In this document: positions 29,565 to 38,107 of the stretch, in pieces
How the letters are laid out: every line of letters begins with the position of its first letter
How positions within the stretch are numbered: the first letter of the stretch is position 1
The notes under the pieces: generated by a model
Databases searched by the model: none
The model's input: only the letters and a program-made list of their open reading frames with translations
What the model was told of the DNA's origin: nothing
Translations under genes and position numbers: made by a program
Assembly (NCBI GenBank): GCA_021654635.1
Contig: AP025179.1
Coordinates: 2,170,001 to 2,234,000 of the forward strand
Direction: 5' to 3'
DNA length: 64,000 nucleotides
Source of the DNA: Mycobacterium kiyosense
Lineage (GTDB): Bacteria; Actinomycetota; Actinomycetes; Mycobacteriales; Mycobacteriaceae

Positions 29565-30011
29565 TCACTCGCCTGACTCGACCGCTGACACCAGCAGCGG
29601 CTGCAGCGCGTTCTGCAGGTCAACGGCTTTCGGTACGCCTGAGGTGCGGTACTGCTGGCGGCCTTCGGCGTCGAAGATGAAGGTGGTCGGCAGCGACAGC
29701 ACCGACAACCGCTTGGCCGCGACCGGGTTGTCGTCGATGTCCAGCTCGACGTGTGCGACTTCGGGCAGCTGGGCACACACCTGGTCGACCACCCGTCGTA
29801 CCGCCGCGCACGGTCCGCACCAGTCGGCGCTGAAATGCACCACCGTGGGTCCGGTGTCGGACAGGGGAAGATCGGAGTTGTCCTGCTCGGCCGCGGACGA
29901 CTGCGCCGCGGGTCGCAACACGCCTGAACGCCTGTTCACCACACAGCCGAGAACACACGCCGCGCCCAACGCCGCGACGATCGCGATCCCTGCGATCACA
30001 ACAGAACTCAC
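29565..30011 (-). CDS. Membrane-anchored thioredoxin
   Basis: A 148-residue thioredoxin-fold protein with an N-terminal transmembrane anchor (VVIAGIAIVAALGAACVLG) and a canonical WCGPC active site (Cys65 and Cys68). The cis-proline is in LSLPTTFIF. It is 36 bases downstream of cysE and 15 upstream of the DUF4395 gene. It is a good candidate to reduce persulfides or disulfides made by the neighbouring cysteine enzymes. Confidence 0.88.
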   Translation of the reverse strand: MSSVVIAGIAIVAALGAACVLGCVVNRRSGVLRPAAQSSAAEQDNSDLPLSDTGPTVVHFSADWCGPCAAVRRVVDQVCAQLPEVAHVELDIDDNPVAAKRLSVLSLPTTFIFDAEGRQQYRTSGVPKAVDLQNALQPLLVSAVESGE

Positions 30012-30046
30012 CAGTACACCAACACCTTCTTCAGCGCGCTATTCCC

Positions 30047-30754
30047 CTAGATGGAGAAGTCCTCGCCGTTCCATACCCCGGCCTCTGGTGGTCGGATCAC
30101 CCGCTCGGCCGGCTGGCCGTTCTGCTGGCCCTGCGGGTGACCGTCGCCTCGGCCCTCCAGCCGAGCCACCCGGGTGAGCAGCGACTTGAGGCTGACGCCG
30201 ACCAGGTCGGGCAGCTTGGATTCGTCCTCGCTGGCCGGTCCCGGACGGCTCACGACCTGTCCGGGCACACCGACCACCACGGAGCTGGCCGGAACTTCCT
30301 TGACCACCACGGAGTTGGCGCCGATCCGGCTGTCGTCGCCGATCTTGATCGCGCCCAGCACCTTGGCTCCCGCTCCAATGACCACCCGGTCGCCGATGGT
30401 GGGGTGCCTTTTGGCGCGGTCGCGGCCGGTGCCGCCGAGAGTGACGCCGTGGAAGATGGTGACGTCCTCACCTATCTCCGCGGTCTCCCCGATCACCACC
30501 CCGGTGGCGTGGTCGATGAACAGGCCGGGCCCCAGGGTGGCGCCGGGGTGGATCTCCACGCCGGTCAGGATCCGGGTCAGCTCCGCCAGCGTCCGCGCCA
30601 GCAGCCGCGCGCCGCGCAGCCACAACCAGTGGCTGATCCGGTGTCCCCAGACGGCGTGCACGCCCGGGTAGGCGAAGACGACTTCGAGCACGGTCGGTTC
30701 GGCCGGGTCGCGTTCCCGGGCCGCTCGGATGTCGCGTCGGATGGCGGTGAGCAC
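30047..30754 (-). CDS. cysE: Serine O-acetyltransferase CysE
   Basis: A 235-residue serine acetyltransferase that makes O-acetylserine, the substrate for CysK. It has the left-handed beta-helix of hexapeptide repeats and the active region [15 protein letters not shown] with [11 protein letters not shown] at 30754 gives [16 protein letters not shown], like Rv2335. The C-terminus ends GEDFSI, the conserved tail that docks into CysK and forms the cysteine synthase complex. It follows cysK by two bases. Confidence 0.95.
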   Translation of the reverse strand: MLTAIRRDIRAARERDPAEPTVLEVVFAYPGVHAVWGHRISHWLWLRGARLLARTLAELTRILTGVEIHPGATLGPGLFIDHATGVVIGETAEIGEDVTIFHGVTLGGTGRDRAKRHPTIGDRVVIGAGAKVLGAIKIGDDSRIGANSVVVKEVPASSVVVGVPGQVVSRPGPASEDESKLPDLVGVSLKSLLTRVARLEGRGDGHPQGQQNGQPAERVIRPPEAGVWNGEDFSI

Positions 30755-30756
30755 GG

Positions 30757-31689
30757 TCAATCCGCCAGATCGGAGAACAGGACGGTGCTGAGATAGCGTT
30801 CGCCGAACGACGGCAGCACGACGACGACGAGCTTTCCGGCGTTCTCGGGCCGGCGGGCGACCTCCAGGGCGGCCGCCACCGCGGCGCCCGAGGAGATGCC
30901 TACCAAGAGTCCCTCTTCCTTGGCCAGCCGGCGGGCCAAGGTGAGCGCGTCCTCGTTTTCCACGGTGATGATCTCGTCGACCAGGCCCAGGTCCAGCACG
31001 GGCGGGATGAACCCGGCTCCGATGCCCTGGATGGGGTGCGGTCCTTTCTGGCCGCCGGACAGCACCGGCGACGCGGCCGGCTCGACGGCGATGAACTGCG
31101 TCGTCGGCTTGCGTTCCTTGATCACCTGGGCGACACCGGTGATGGTGCCGCCGGTGCCGACACCGGCGACGAAGAAGTCGATCTTGCCGTCGGTGTCGCG
31201 CCACACCTCCTCGGCGGTGGTAACGGCGTGCACGGCCGGGTTGGCCGGGTTCTCGAACTGTTGGGGCATGAAGTAGCGGTCGTCGGATTTGACCAGCTCT
31301 TCGGCCTTGGCGATGGCGCCTGGCATGCCTTCGGAGCCGGGAGTCAGGATCAGCTCCGCCCCGTAGGCCCGCAGCAGCATCCGCCGTTCGATGCTCATGG
31401 TGTCCGGCATGGTCAGCACCAACTTGTAGCCGCGCGCGGCGGCCACCATCGCCAGCGCGATACCGGTGTTGCCGCTGGTCGGCTCGACGATGATGGTGTC
31501 CGGATTGATCAGGCCCGCCTTCTCGGCCGCATCGATCATCGCGACCCCGATGCGGTCCTTCACGCTGCCCGCCGGGTTGAACGACTCCAGCTTGGCGACG
31601 ACATCGGCCACCGCGCCGTCGGTGACCCGGCGCAGCCGGACCAGCGGGGTGTTCCCGATGAGCTGCGTGATGTTCTCGGCGATGGTCAT
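30757..31689 (-). CDS. cysK: Cysteine synthase A CysK
   Basis: A 310-residue PLP enzyme that joins O-acetylserine and sulfide to give cysteine. The PLP lysine is in [11 protein letters not shown], the asparagine loop is TSGNTG, and [11 protein letters not shown] is the phosphate-binding turn. ATG at 31689 overlaps the stop of the upstream TQXA gene (ATGA) and gives the CysK1 length of M. tuberculosis (Rv2334). It lies between TQXA and cysE. Confidence 0.96.
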   Translation of the reverse strand: MTIAENITQLIGNTPLVRLRRVTDGAVADVVAKLESFNPAGSVKDRIGVAMIDAAEKAGLINPDTIIVEPTSGNTGIALAMVAAARGYKLVLTMPDTMSIERRMLLRAYGAELILTPGSEGMPGAIAKAEELVKSDDRYFMPQQFENPANPAVHAVTTAEEVWRDTDGKIDFFVAGVGTGGTITGVAQVIKERKPTTQFIAVEPAASPVLSGGQKGPHPIQGIGAGFIPPVLDLGLVDEIITVENEDALTLARRLAKEEGLLVGISSGAAVAAALEVARRPENAGKLVVVVLPSFGERYLSTVLFSDLAD

Positions 31690-33002
31690 CCACATTCTCC
31701 AACGATGTCGGTGCGGGCCCGGTTGGTCTGCCAGGTGATGTCGAACTCAATTGTCGCGTGCACGGGGGTGGTCAGCGCAACCGGTGTGAGCCCGGCAACC
31801 GACCCCCGCGCCGGGTCCGCCAGCGCCACTCCCGTCAACACCCGACCAGTCAGCTGGTGCGACGCGGATCCGGTCAGCCTTATTCCCTTGGTGCCCAGGC
31901 TGCCCGGCGTGAAACGCACATAGAAATCGGTGCCCGGCCGGACCGTCCCGTCGAGGAGCGCGCCGAAAGCGTCGACGATGTGGTGGTCGCCGCCGGCACT
32001 CAGCGTCATCGGGACGCTCACCTGGAACGGGCCCACCAGCCCGGAGTCGGCCACGGCCGCGCTGTCGATCAGCGGTTGCGGGGCCGTCCGCAGCGCGGTG
32101 TACGCCCCGGAGAGCAGATAGTTGTAGAGGTGCACGACGCGGTCGGCGTTGCGGTAGTGCCCGGAGCCGGTGAGCCAGAAGTCGACGTGGTCGATCGCGG
32201 GCCCGGTGTGGGGCGAGCCGTCCGGTGCGGCGGTGAGTAGCCGGTAGAAGCGGTAGCCGCGGGCGCCGCGTCCGTGGCTGTTGGACGACAGCGTGCTGCC
32301 CACGCCCAGCGTGCGCCGGTGCTGGCCCTTGCCCGGATTGGTGACCAGCCGGGAACCGGACACGTCGTGCCAGTCGATGCCGTCGGTGGATTTCTGCAGC
32401 CGCACCGCGACGGGGGACTCCGACGCGGTCCACAGCGCGTATCCGCCGAGTTGTGGCTTTCCGTGGAACTCGAAGGTGAGCACCGATCCGGGGCCGCGGT
32501 GCACGGCGACGGGCGCATTCAGCGGCCGCGTGTCCAGTGCCATGCCGTTGGTGAAGTGCCAGATGGCGGCCTGGGTCGCCGCGATGGCTTCGTGTTCGCT
32601 GATGTTTGCCCGGCCGAGCGGGTAGCCGGCCCGGCGCAGCTGGTCGCTCACCTGCGCGATGGAGCGCATCGGATACGAGTGCCGCAGGATCCACTCCACT
32701 TCGGCTTCGCACCCTCGGGTGTGCAGATGCGGCAGCGCCGACCAGGATCCCAGCCGGTAGGGGGACGGGTGGTGCGGGGCGATCCCGGCGAAGTCCAGCG
32801 AGTAAGCCTGCAGGTTGGGATTGAGCCTGATCAGGTCTGTGCGCGCGGAGGTGCCGTCGGTGAACACGACCTTGTCCACGGTGTGGGAATAGGTGCCGCC
32901 CCGGTACCGGGTCATGCGTGTCGGTTCGACGGCCGGGCGGACGCGGACTCTGCTGCGGGTCGCCACGCGTGGCAGTGCGGTGGGTATGGACAGAACTGTC
33001 AT
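31686..33002 (-). CDS. TQXA (thioester-type) domain protein
   Basis: A 438-residue protein with a TQXA/thioester-type domain: [12 protein letters not shown] at about residue 149 is the signature. The position that usually carries the thioester cysteine (Y-C-hydrophobic) seems to read AYSLD here, so an internal thioester may not form. Downstream are beta-rich domains with no LPXTG or transmembrane helix. No clear signal peptide is visible at the ATG (33002). Its stop overlaps the cysK start by ATGA, so it is the first gene of the cysteine operon, which is an unexpected partner. Confidence 0.75.
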   Translation of the reverse strand: MTVLSIPTALPRVATRSRVRVRPAVEPTRMTRYRGGTYSHTVDKVVFTDGTSARTDLIRLNPNLQAYSLDFAGIAPHHPSPYRLGSWSALPHLHTRGCEAEVEWILRHSYPMRSIAQVSDQLRRAGYPLGRANISEHEAIAATQAAIWHFTNGMALDTRPLNAPVAVHRGPGSVLTFEFHGKPQLGGYALWTASESPVAVRLQKSTDGIDWHDVSGSRLVTNPGKGQHRRTLGVGSTLSSNSHGRGARGYRFYRLLTAAPDGSPHTGPAIDHVDFWLTGSGHYRNADRVVHLYNYLLSGAYTALRTAPQPLIDSAAVADSGLVGPFQVSVPMTLSAGGDHHIVDAFGALLDGTVRPGTDFYVRFTPGSLGTKGIRLTGSASHQLTGRVLTGVALADPARGSVAGLTPVALTTPVHATIEFDITWQTNRARTDIVGECG

Positions 33003-33386
33003 GGGACGGTTGCTCTTCCTGAAATGGTGGCGCGCATCACTACACCGGGATCGGTGGGAGCGCGGCGATTGCTGAACGGTCAGATGGCGTCAGGAATCAA
33101 CAGGAACAACAACAACAGGCCACGGCAAAGCAGCGCGTGCGGACAAGACGCAGCTGGACCGGCTGTGGCATGGGACCACTATAGGGCATCGGAGGAATGG
33201 GCCGGTGCTGGGAAGAATCTGGGAGAGGTCTGCCAGTTCGACTCAGCTGCGGTTAAACGCTTTATCCCGGCGCGACCGTCTGGCTACCCTCGGCGGGCAG
33301 TCGCGCATTCGGTAGGGCATGATTGCTCTGCCAGTAACCCAGGCCGGTGCTTCAGCGTAGTCGGAATACGCACGGAAAGGACGACG
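33003..33386. other. Divergent intergenic region, cysteine operon versus encapsulin operon
   Basis: 384 bases hold the promoters of two divergent units. The stretch includes an AAC-rich run (about 33098-33118). I see no gene and no convincing operator. A shared regulatory site for sulfur would be expected here. Confidence 0.5.
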
Positions 33387-34322
33387 ATGGCCACTTCATC
33401 TCAGGGGGCGCAGAACGAATCCCAGGCGCTCGGCGACCTTGCCGCCAGGCAGCTCGCCAACGCCACCAAGACCGTCCCGCAGCTGTCGACGATCACGCCG
33501 CGCTGGCTGCTGCACCTGCTGAGTTGGGTGCCCGTGGAAGCCGGCATCTACCGGGTCAACCGGGTGGTGAACCCGGACCAGGTCGCCATCAAAGCCGAGG
33601 CCGGCGCCAGTGTCGACGAGCCGCTGCCGGAGACCTACGTGGACTACGAGACCAGTCCGCGCGAGTACACGCTGCGCACCATCTCGACCCTGCTCGACAT
33701 CCACACCAGGGTCTCCGACCTGTATTCCAGCCCGCACGACCAGATCGCACAGCAACTGCGGCTGACCATCGAGACCATCAAGGAACGCCAGGAGTTCGAG
33801 CTGGTCAACAGCCCCGAGTACGGGCTGCTGGCCCAGGCCACCCCGGAGCAGACCATCCAGACGCTGGTCGGCGCGCCCACTCCCGACGACCTGGACGCCC
33901 TGATCACCAAGGTGTGGAAGACGCCCAGCTTCTTCCTGACCCACCCGCTCGGCATTGCCGCGTTCGGCCGCGAAGCCACCTACCGCGGTGTGCCGCCGCC
34001 AGTCGTGAGCCTGTTCGGCGCGCAGTTCATCACCTGGCGGGGCATCCCGTTGATCCCGTCGGACAAGGTTCCGGTCGAGGACGGTAAGACGAAGTTCATC
34101 CTGGTCCGCACCGGCGAGGAGCGCCAAGGCGTGGTGGGTCTGTTCCAGCCGGGGCTGGTCGGGGAGCAGGCGCCCGGCCTGTCGGTGCGCTTCACCGGCA
34201 TCAACAAGTCGGCGATCGCCACCTACCTGGTCACCTTGTACACCTCGCTGGCTGTCCTCACCGACGACGCGCTTGCCGTGCTCGACAACGTCGCCGTGGA
34301 CCAGTTCCATGAGTACAAGTGA
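33387..34322 (+). CDS. Family 2A encapsulin shell protein (35 kDa MMP-I type)
   Basis: A 311-residue HK97-fold shell protein of encapsulin family 2A, the group that includes the mycobacterial 35 kDa major membrane protein I and cyanobacterial SrpI. Recognisable features are the LSTITPRWLLHLLSWVPVEAGIYRVNRV N-terminal region, the YVDYETSPREYTL core strand, and the C-terminal SLAVLTDDALAVLDNV. It assembles into an icosahedral compartment that houses a cysteine desulfurase. ATG at 33387 has GAAAGGA upstream. The next gene overlaps by 14 bases. Confidence 0.93.
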   Translation: MATSSQGAQNESQALGDLAARQLANATKTVPQLSTITPRWLLHLLSWVPVEAGIYRVNRVVNPDQVAIKAEAGASVDEPLPETYVDYETSPREYTLRTISTLLDIHTRVSDLYSSPHDQIAQQLRLTIETIKERQEFELVNSPEYGLLAQATPEQTIQTLVGAPTPDDLDALITKVWKTPSFFLTHPLGIAAFGREATYRGVPPPVVSLFGAQFITWRGIPLIPSDKVPVEDGKTKFILVRTGEERQGVVGLFQPGLVGEQAPGLSVRFTGINKSAIATYLVTLYTSLAVLTDDALAVLDNVAVDQFHEYK

Positions 34323-36216
34323 GTACCGGTCGGTAGACGCCGAAAGCGACTTACCGGTCAGCGCCGGCGAACTCGCCGCCCTGGCCAGCCAGATCTACGC
34401 GGCCAGCATCCGACCGGGGCCGGACAGCCCCCCGCAGACCACGCCCGTCGCGCCGCGCGGAAACGTGCCGGACACGACGGCCGCGACGTCGGCCGGACGG
34501 ACGGCGGCGGGTACCTCCGATCCGTTCCCGGCCCCGGTGCCCCTGGTCGGTTTGTCGGACGTCTACGTGCCGGCCCCGAGCTCGCCCGGGCCGGAGGCTG
34601 CCCCGCCGCAGACGGTGCCGGTGGCGCCGCGCGGCAATGTGCCGGACTCGACGGCAGCGCCGTCGAGCGGTGAGACTGCGGCCGCGGTGGCCGATCCGTT
34701 CCTGCCGCCCGGAGTGGTCGACCTGACGGCATTCGCCGTACCGATGTCGGGCATCGTCCCGACCGTGCCCGGTGTGCTGGCCGGTGCGGCACCTGCGGCT
34801 CCGGTGGCGCCGCGCGGTTCGGTACCCGGCTCGGCGCCGGGTTGGCTGCCCGAGGCCCCGTCGGTCACCGATCTGGGCTGGTCCGGCGCGCCTGTGGCCG
34901 CACCGGGCCGGGGCGGGCCCGGCGATGAAGCCAGCTACAACTTCCTGACCCGGCCCGAGCCGGTCCCGCAGTTGCCGGACGAGCACGAGGTCTTCGACGT
35001 CGCCACGGTGCGGGCCGATTTCCCGATTCTGCGCGAGACCGTCAACGGCAAGCCGCTGATCTGGTTCGACAACGCCGCCACCACGCAGAAGCCGCAGGTG
35101 GTGATCGACCGGCTGGCGTACTTCTACGCCCACGAGAACTCCAACATCCACCGTGCGGCGCACGAACTGGCCGCCCGGGCCACCGACGCCTACGAAGAGG
35201 CCCGCGACACGGTGCGCCGGTTCATCGGCGCACCCAAGTCCGAACAGAACATCTTCGTGCGCGGCACCACCGAAGCCATCAACCTGGTGGCCTACGCGTG
35301 GGGCGGTAAGCATCTCAAACCCGGCGACGAGATCGTCATCACCCACCTCGAACACCACGCGAACATCGTTCCCTGGCAACTGATTTCGCAGAAGACCGGC
35401 GCCGTGCTGAAAGTGGCGCCGGTGGACGAGGCGGGCAATCTGCTGCTGTCGGAATTCGAGGATCTGCTCGGGCCGAAGACCAAACTGGTTGCGGCCACCC
35501 AGGTTTCGAATGCGTTGGGCACGGTGACTCCGGTCGAGAAGATCGTGCAGCTCGGACACCGCTACGGCGCGCGGGTGCTGATCGACGGTGCGCAGTCGAT
35601 TCCGCACCTGCCGATCGACGTCGCCGAGCTGGGTGTGGACTTCTTCGTGTTCTCCGGGCACAAGATTTACGGCCCCACCGGGATCGGCGTGCTCTACGGC
35701 AGCGAGGAGGCGCTCGCCGAGACGCCGCCGTGGCAGGGCGGCGGCAACATGATCGCCGATGTCACCTTGGAGCGGTCGCTGTATCAGGGCCTGCCCAACA
35801 AGTTCGAGGCCGGCACCGGAAACATCGCCGACGCGGTCGGGCTCGGCGAAGCGCTGCGCTACGTGGAGAAGGTGGGCATCGAGCGGATCGCCGCCTACGA
35901 GCACGAACTGCTCGAATACGCCACGCCACGGCTGGCCGACATTCCGGGTGTGCGGCTGGTGGGCACCGCGACCGAGAAGGCCAGCGTGTTGTCGTTCGTG
36001 CTGGCCGGTCATGAGCCGCTCGAGGTCGGCAAGGCGCTCAACGCCGAGGGAATCGCGGTCCGGGCGGGCCATCACTGCGCGCAGCCGATTCTGCGCCGGT
36101 ACGGACTGGAGGCTACGGTTCGCCCGTCGTTCGCGTTCTACAACACCTTCGAGGAGATCGACGTCTTCCTTCGGGCAGTGCGCCGCATCGCCGAGGGCGG
36201 CGCCACCGTAGGCTGA
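34309..36216 (+). CDS. Cysteine desulfurase, encapsulin cargo, SufS type
   Basis: A 635-residue protein. Residues about 225-635 form a class V aminotransferase-fold cysteine desulfurase with PLP lysine K452 (SGHKIYGP) and catalytic Cys590 (RAGHHCAQP), type II as in SufS. The first 225 residues are disordered and Pro/Ala/Thr-rich. They hold three copies of a PVAPRG(N/S)VP motif at residues 46, 104 and 165, and DPF after the first two. In family 2A systems such N-terminal regions direct the enzyme into the shell. ATG at 34309 lies inside the encapsulin gene, with a 14-base overlap. Confidence 0.95.
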   Translation: MSTSEYRSVDAESDLPVSAGELAALASQIYAASIRPGPDSPPQTTPVAPRGNVPDTTAATSAGRTAAGTSDPFPAPVPLVGLSDVYVPAPSSPGPEAAPPQTVPVAPRGNVPDSTAAPSSGETAAAVADPFLPPGVVDLTAFAVPMSGIVPTVPGVLAGAAPAAPVAPRGSVPGSAPGWLPEAPSVTDLGWSGAPVAAPGRGGPGDEASYNFLTRPEPVPQLPDEHEVFDVATVRADFPILRETVNGKPLIWFDNAATTQKPQVVIDRLAYFYAHENSNIHRAAHELAARATDAYEEARDTVRRFIGAPKSEQNIFVRGTTEAINLVAYAWGGKHLKPGDEIVITHLEHHANIVPWQLISQKTGAVLKVAPVDEAGNLLLSEFEDLLGPKTKLVAATQVSNALGTVTPVEKIVQLGHRYGARVLIDGAQSIPHLPIDVAELGVDFFVFSGHKIYGPTGIGVLYGSEEALAETPPWQGGGNMIADVTLERSLYQGLPNKFEAGTGNIADAVGLGEALRYVEKVGIERIAAYEHELLEYATPRLADIPGVRLVGTATEKASVLSFVLAGHEPLEVGKALNAEGIAVRAGHHCAQPILRRYGLEATVRPSFAFYNTFEEIDVFLRAVRRIAEGGATVG

Positions 36217-36421
36217 GCGACGGGCGCTTTCCACACTTGTCTTCCGCCTGATTGCAAACCTCGGTTGTGCTCGGCAGTGCTCGTAAGCTGGCGTCGTGTT
36301 TCTATCTGCAACCAGGCGACGCGGCCTGAATTCTGTTGCGGATATTACTAAACCCTTGTCGCGCAAGGTAATACGGCCAGCCGCGAATCCCGTTGCCGCG
36401 TAAGCGTAACGAGGATCTGAG

Positions 36422-36472
36422 ATGAGCGGTGCGTATTCTTCGACAACCCCGGGGGTTGAAGCGGTCCGATGA
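36422..36472 (+). CDS. Short leader ORF before the mce operon
   Basis: ATG at 36422 follows GAGG with good spacing and reads 16 codons (MSGAYSSTTPGVEAVR) to a TGA that overlaps the ATG of yrbEA (ATGA). The yrbEA start itself has a poor ribosome-binding site, so coupled translation through this leader is plausible. It may instead be chance. Confidence 0.4.
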   Translation: MSGAYSSTTPGVEAVR

Positions 36473-37239
36473 CTATTGCTACGACCATGGCCAAGCCCAT
36501 GAACGCGCTGGGCGGGTTCTTCCAATTCTGCGCGGACACATTCGTGGTGCTGGTGCGACGGCCGTGGGCCTGGCGCGAGATCTTGGAGCAGATCTGGTTC
36601 GTAGCCCGCGTTTCGATCTTCCCGACCATCATGTTGTCGATCCCGTACACGGTGCTGATCGTGTTCGTGTTGAACATTCTGCTCGTCGAGATTGGTGCCG
36701 GCGACCTGTCCGGTGCCGGCGCAGGACTCGCGTCGGTGACGCAGGTGGGACCGGTTGTCACCGCGATGGTCGTCTCGGGTGCCGGTTCGACGGCCATGTG
36801 CGCCGATTTGGGTGCGCGCACCATCCGTGAGGAAATCGACGCGATGAAAGTGATCGGCGTCAATCCCATTCAGGCACTGGTGGTTCCGCGTCTCATTGCG
36901 GCCACCTTCGTTGCGGTGCTGTTGTATTCGGTGGTTGCCGTCACCGGCCTGGTCGGCAGCTACGTCTTCGTCGTCTACGTCCAGCACGTCACGCCGGGCG
37001 CCTTCGTCGCGGGGATGACCCTGCTCACCGGGCTGCCCCAGGTGGTGATCTCACTGATCAAGGCAACTCTGTTCGGCATCTCCGCGGGCCTGATCGCCTG
37101 CTACAAAGGACTTTCGGTGGGCGGCGGCCCGGCCGGCGTCGGCAGCGCGGTCAACGAGACAGTGGTGTTCTCGTTCATGGCGTTGTTCTTCATCAACATC
37201 CTGACCACCGCGCTCGGCGTGAAGGTCACCGCCAAATGA
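36469..37239 (+). CDS. yrbEA: YrbEA permease subunit of the Mce system
   Basis: A 256-residue MlaE/YrbE permease with about six hydrophobic segments. It carries the family signature GAGSTAMCADLGARTIREEIDAM in the middle, used to contact the MceG ATPase. With the next protein it forms the inner-membrane channel of an Mce lipid importer. I cannot assign this operon to mce1-4 by sequence alone; its position in the cysK-mez interval is not an M. tuberculosis mce locus. Confidence 0.92.
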   Translation: MTIATTMAKPMNALGGFFQFCADTFVVLVRRPWAWREILEQIWFVARVSIFPTIMLSIPYTVLIVFVLNILLVEIGAGDLSGAGAGLASVTQVGPVVTAMVVSGAGSTAMCADLGARTIREEIDAMKVIGVNPIQALVVPRLIAATFVAVLLYSVVAVTGLVGSYVFVVYVQHVTPGAFVAGMTLLTGLPQVVISLIKATLFGISAGLIACYKGLSVGGGPAGVGSAVNETVVFSFMALFFINILTTALGVKVTAK

Positions 37240-37252
37240 GTCTGGCCGTGCT

Positions 37253-38104
37253 GTGAGCGACGCGACGCTGAGCGGCCCGTCACGATTCGCCGCCACCGGA
37301 CCCAGGCTGGTGTCGGCCACGCGCAAGATTGGCGAACAGACCGCGTTCTACGGTCGCTCGCTGCTCAACATCGGCGAGGCGGTGCGCCGCTATCCCGGCG
37401 AGCTGCTGCGGTTGATCGCCGAAATGGGTATGGGCACAGGCGCTCTCGCGGTGATCGGGGGCACCGTCGGCATCATCGGCTTCCTCACGCTGACCACCGG
37501 CGCCCTGGTGGCGGTGCAGGGTTACGACACGCTGTCCAACGTCGGCGTCGAAGCCCTCACCGGCTTCCTGTCCGCGTTCCTGAACGTCCGCATGATCGCG
37601 CCCTGCACGGCCGGGTTGGCGCTGGCGGCCACCATCGGTGCCGGCGCGACCGCCCAACTGGGTGCCATGCGCATCAACGAGGAGATCGACGCGCTGGAAG
37701 TGATGGGCATCCGCGCGGTGACCTATCTGGCCTCCACCCGCATCATTGCCGGTGTCCTGGTGGTGATCCCGCTCTACGCCGTGGCGGTGCTGATGTCGTT
37801 CATCGCGGCCAAGTTCCTCACCATCTTCGTCTACGGCCAGTCCCGCGGCGTCTACGAGCACTACTTCGGCACCTTCCTGCATCCCACCGACCTACTGTGG
37901 TCGTTCGGGTCGGCACTGGCGATGGCCACCGGAGTGATGGTGGTCCACACCTACTACGGGTTCACCGCGACCGGTGGCCCGGCGGGTGTCGGCGAGGCGG
38001 TCGGCCGCTCGGTGCGATCCTCGATGATCGTCACCGCCTTTGTCTGCCTGTTGATTTCGCTGTCCGTGTACGGCCAGCACGGCAACTTCAACCTGTCGGG
38101 CTGA
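37253..38104 (+). CDS. yrbEB: YrbEB permease subunit of the Mce system
   Basis: A 283-residue partner of YrbEA with the same fold: LAATIGAGATAQLGAMRINEEIDALEVMG is the equivalent EQ-loop region. An N-terminal soluble segment of about 60 residues precedes the first helix. GTG at 37253 lies 13 bases after yrbEA. Its stop is three bases before mceA. Confidence 0.92.
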   Translation: MSDATLSGPSRFAATGPRLVSATRKIGEQTAFYGRSLLNIGEAVRRYPGELLRLIAEMGMGTGALAVIGGTVGIIGFLTLTTGALVAVQGYDTLSNVGVEALTGFLSAFLNVRMIAPCTAGLALAATIGAGATAQLGAMRINEEIDALEVMGIRAVTYLASTRIIAGVLVVIPLYAVAVLMSFIAAKFLTIFVYGQSRGVYEHYFGTFLHPTDLLWSFGSALAMATGVMVVHTYYGFTATGGPAGVGEAVGRSVRSSMIVTAFVCLLISLSVYGQHGNFNLSG

Positions 38105-38107
38105 CCC

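Noticed and set aside
33090..33120. AAC-rich run upstream of the encapsulin, considered as a repeat or regulatory element
   Set aside because: Too short and irregular, no second copy in the window.
36354..36368. Imperfect palindrome CCTTG-TCGCG-CAAGG upstream of the mce operon, considered as a repressor site
   Set aside because: Arms are only five bases and the centre is asymmetric; such repeats are frequent by chance.
34351..36987. Long minus-strand ORF of 878 codons antisense to the desulfurase and yrbEA
   Set aside because: High GC makes antisense frames open. The composition (His/Arg/Gly-rich) and lack of any motif show that it is a shadow of the plus-strand genes.
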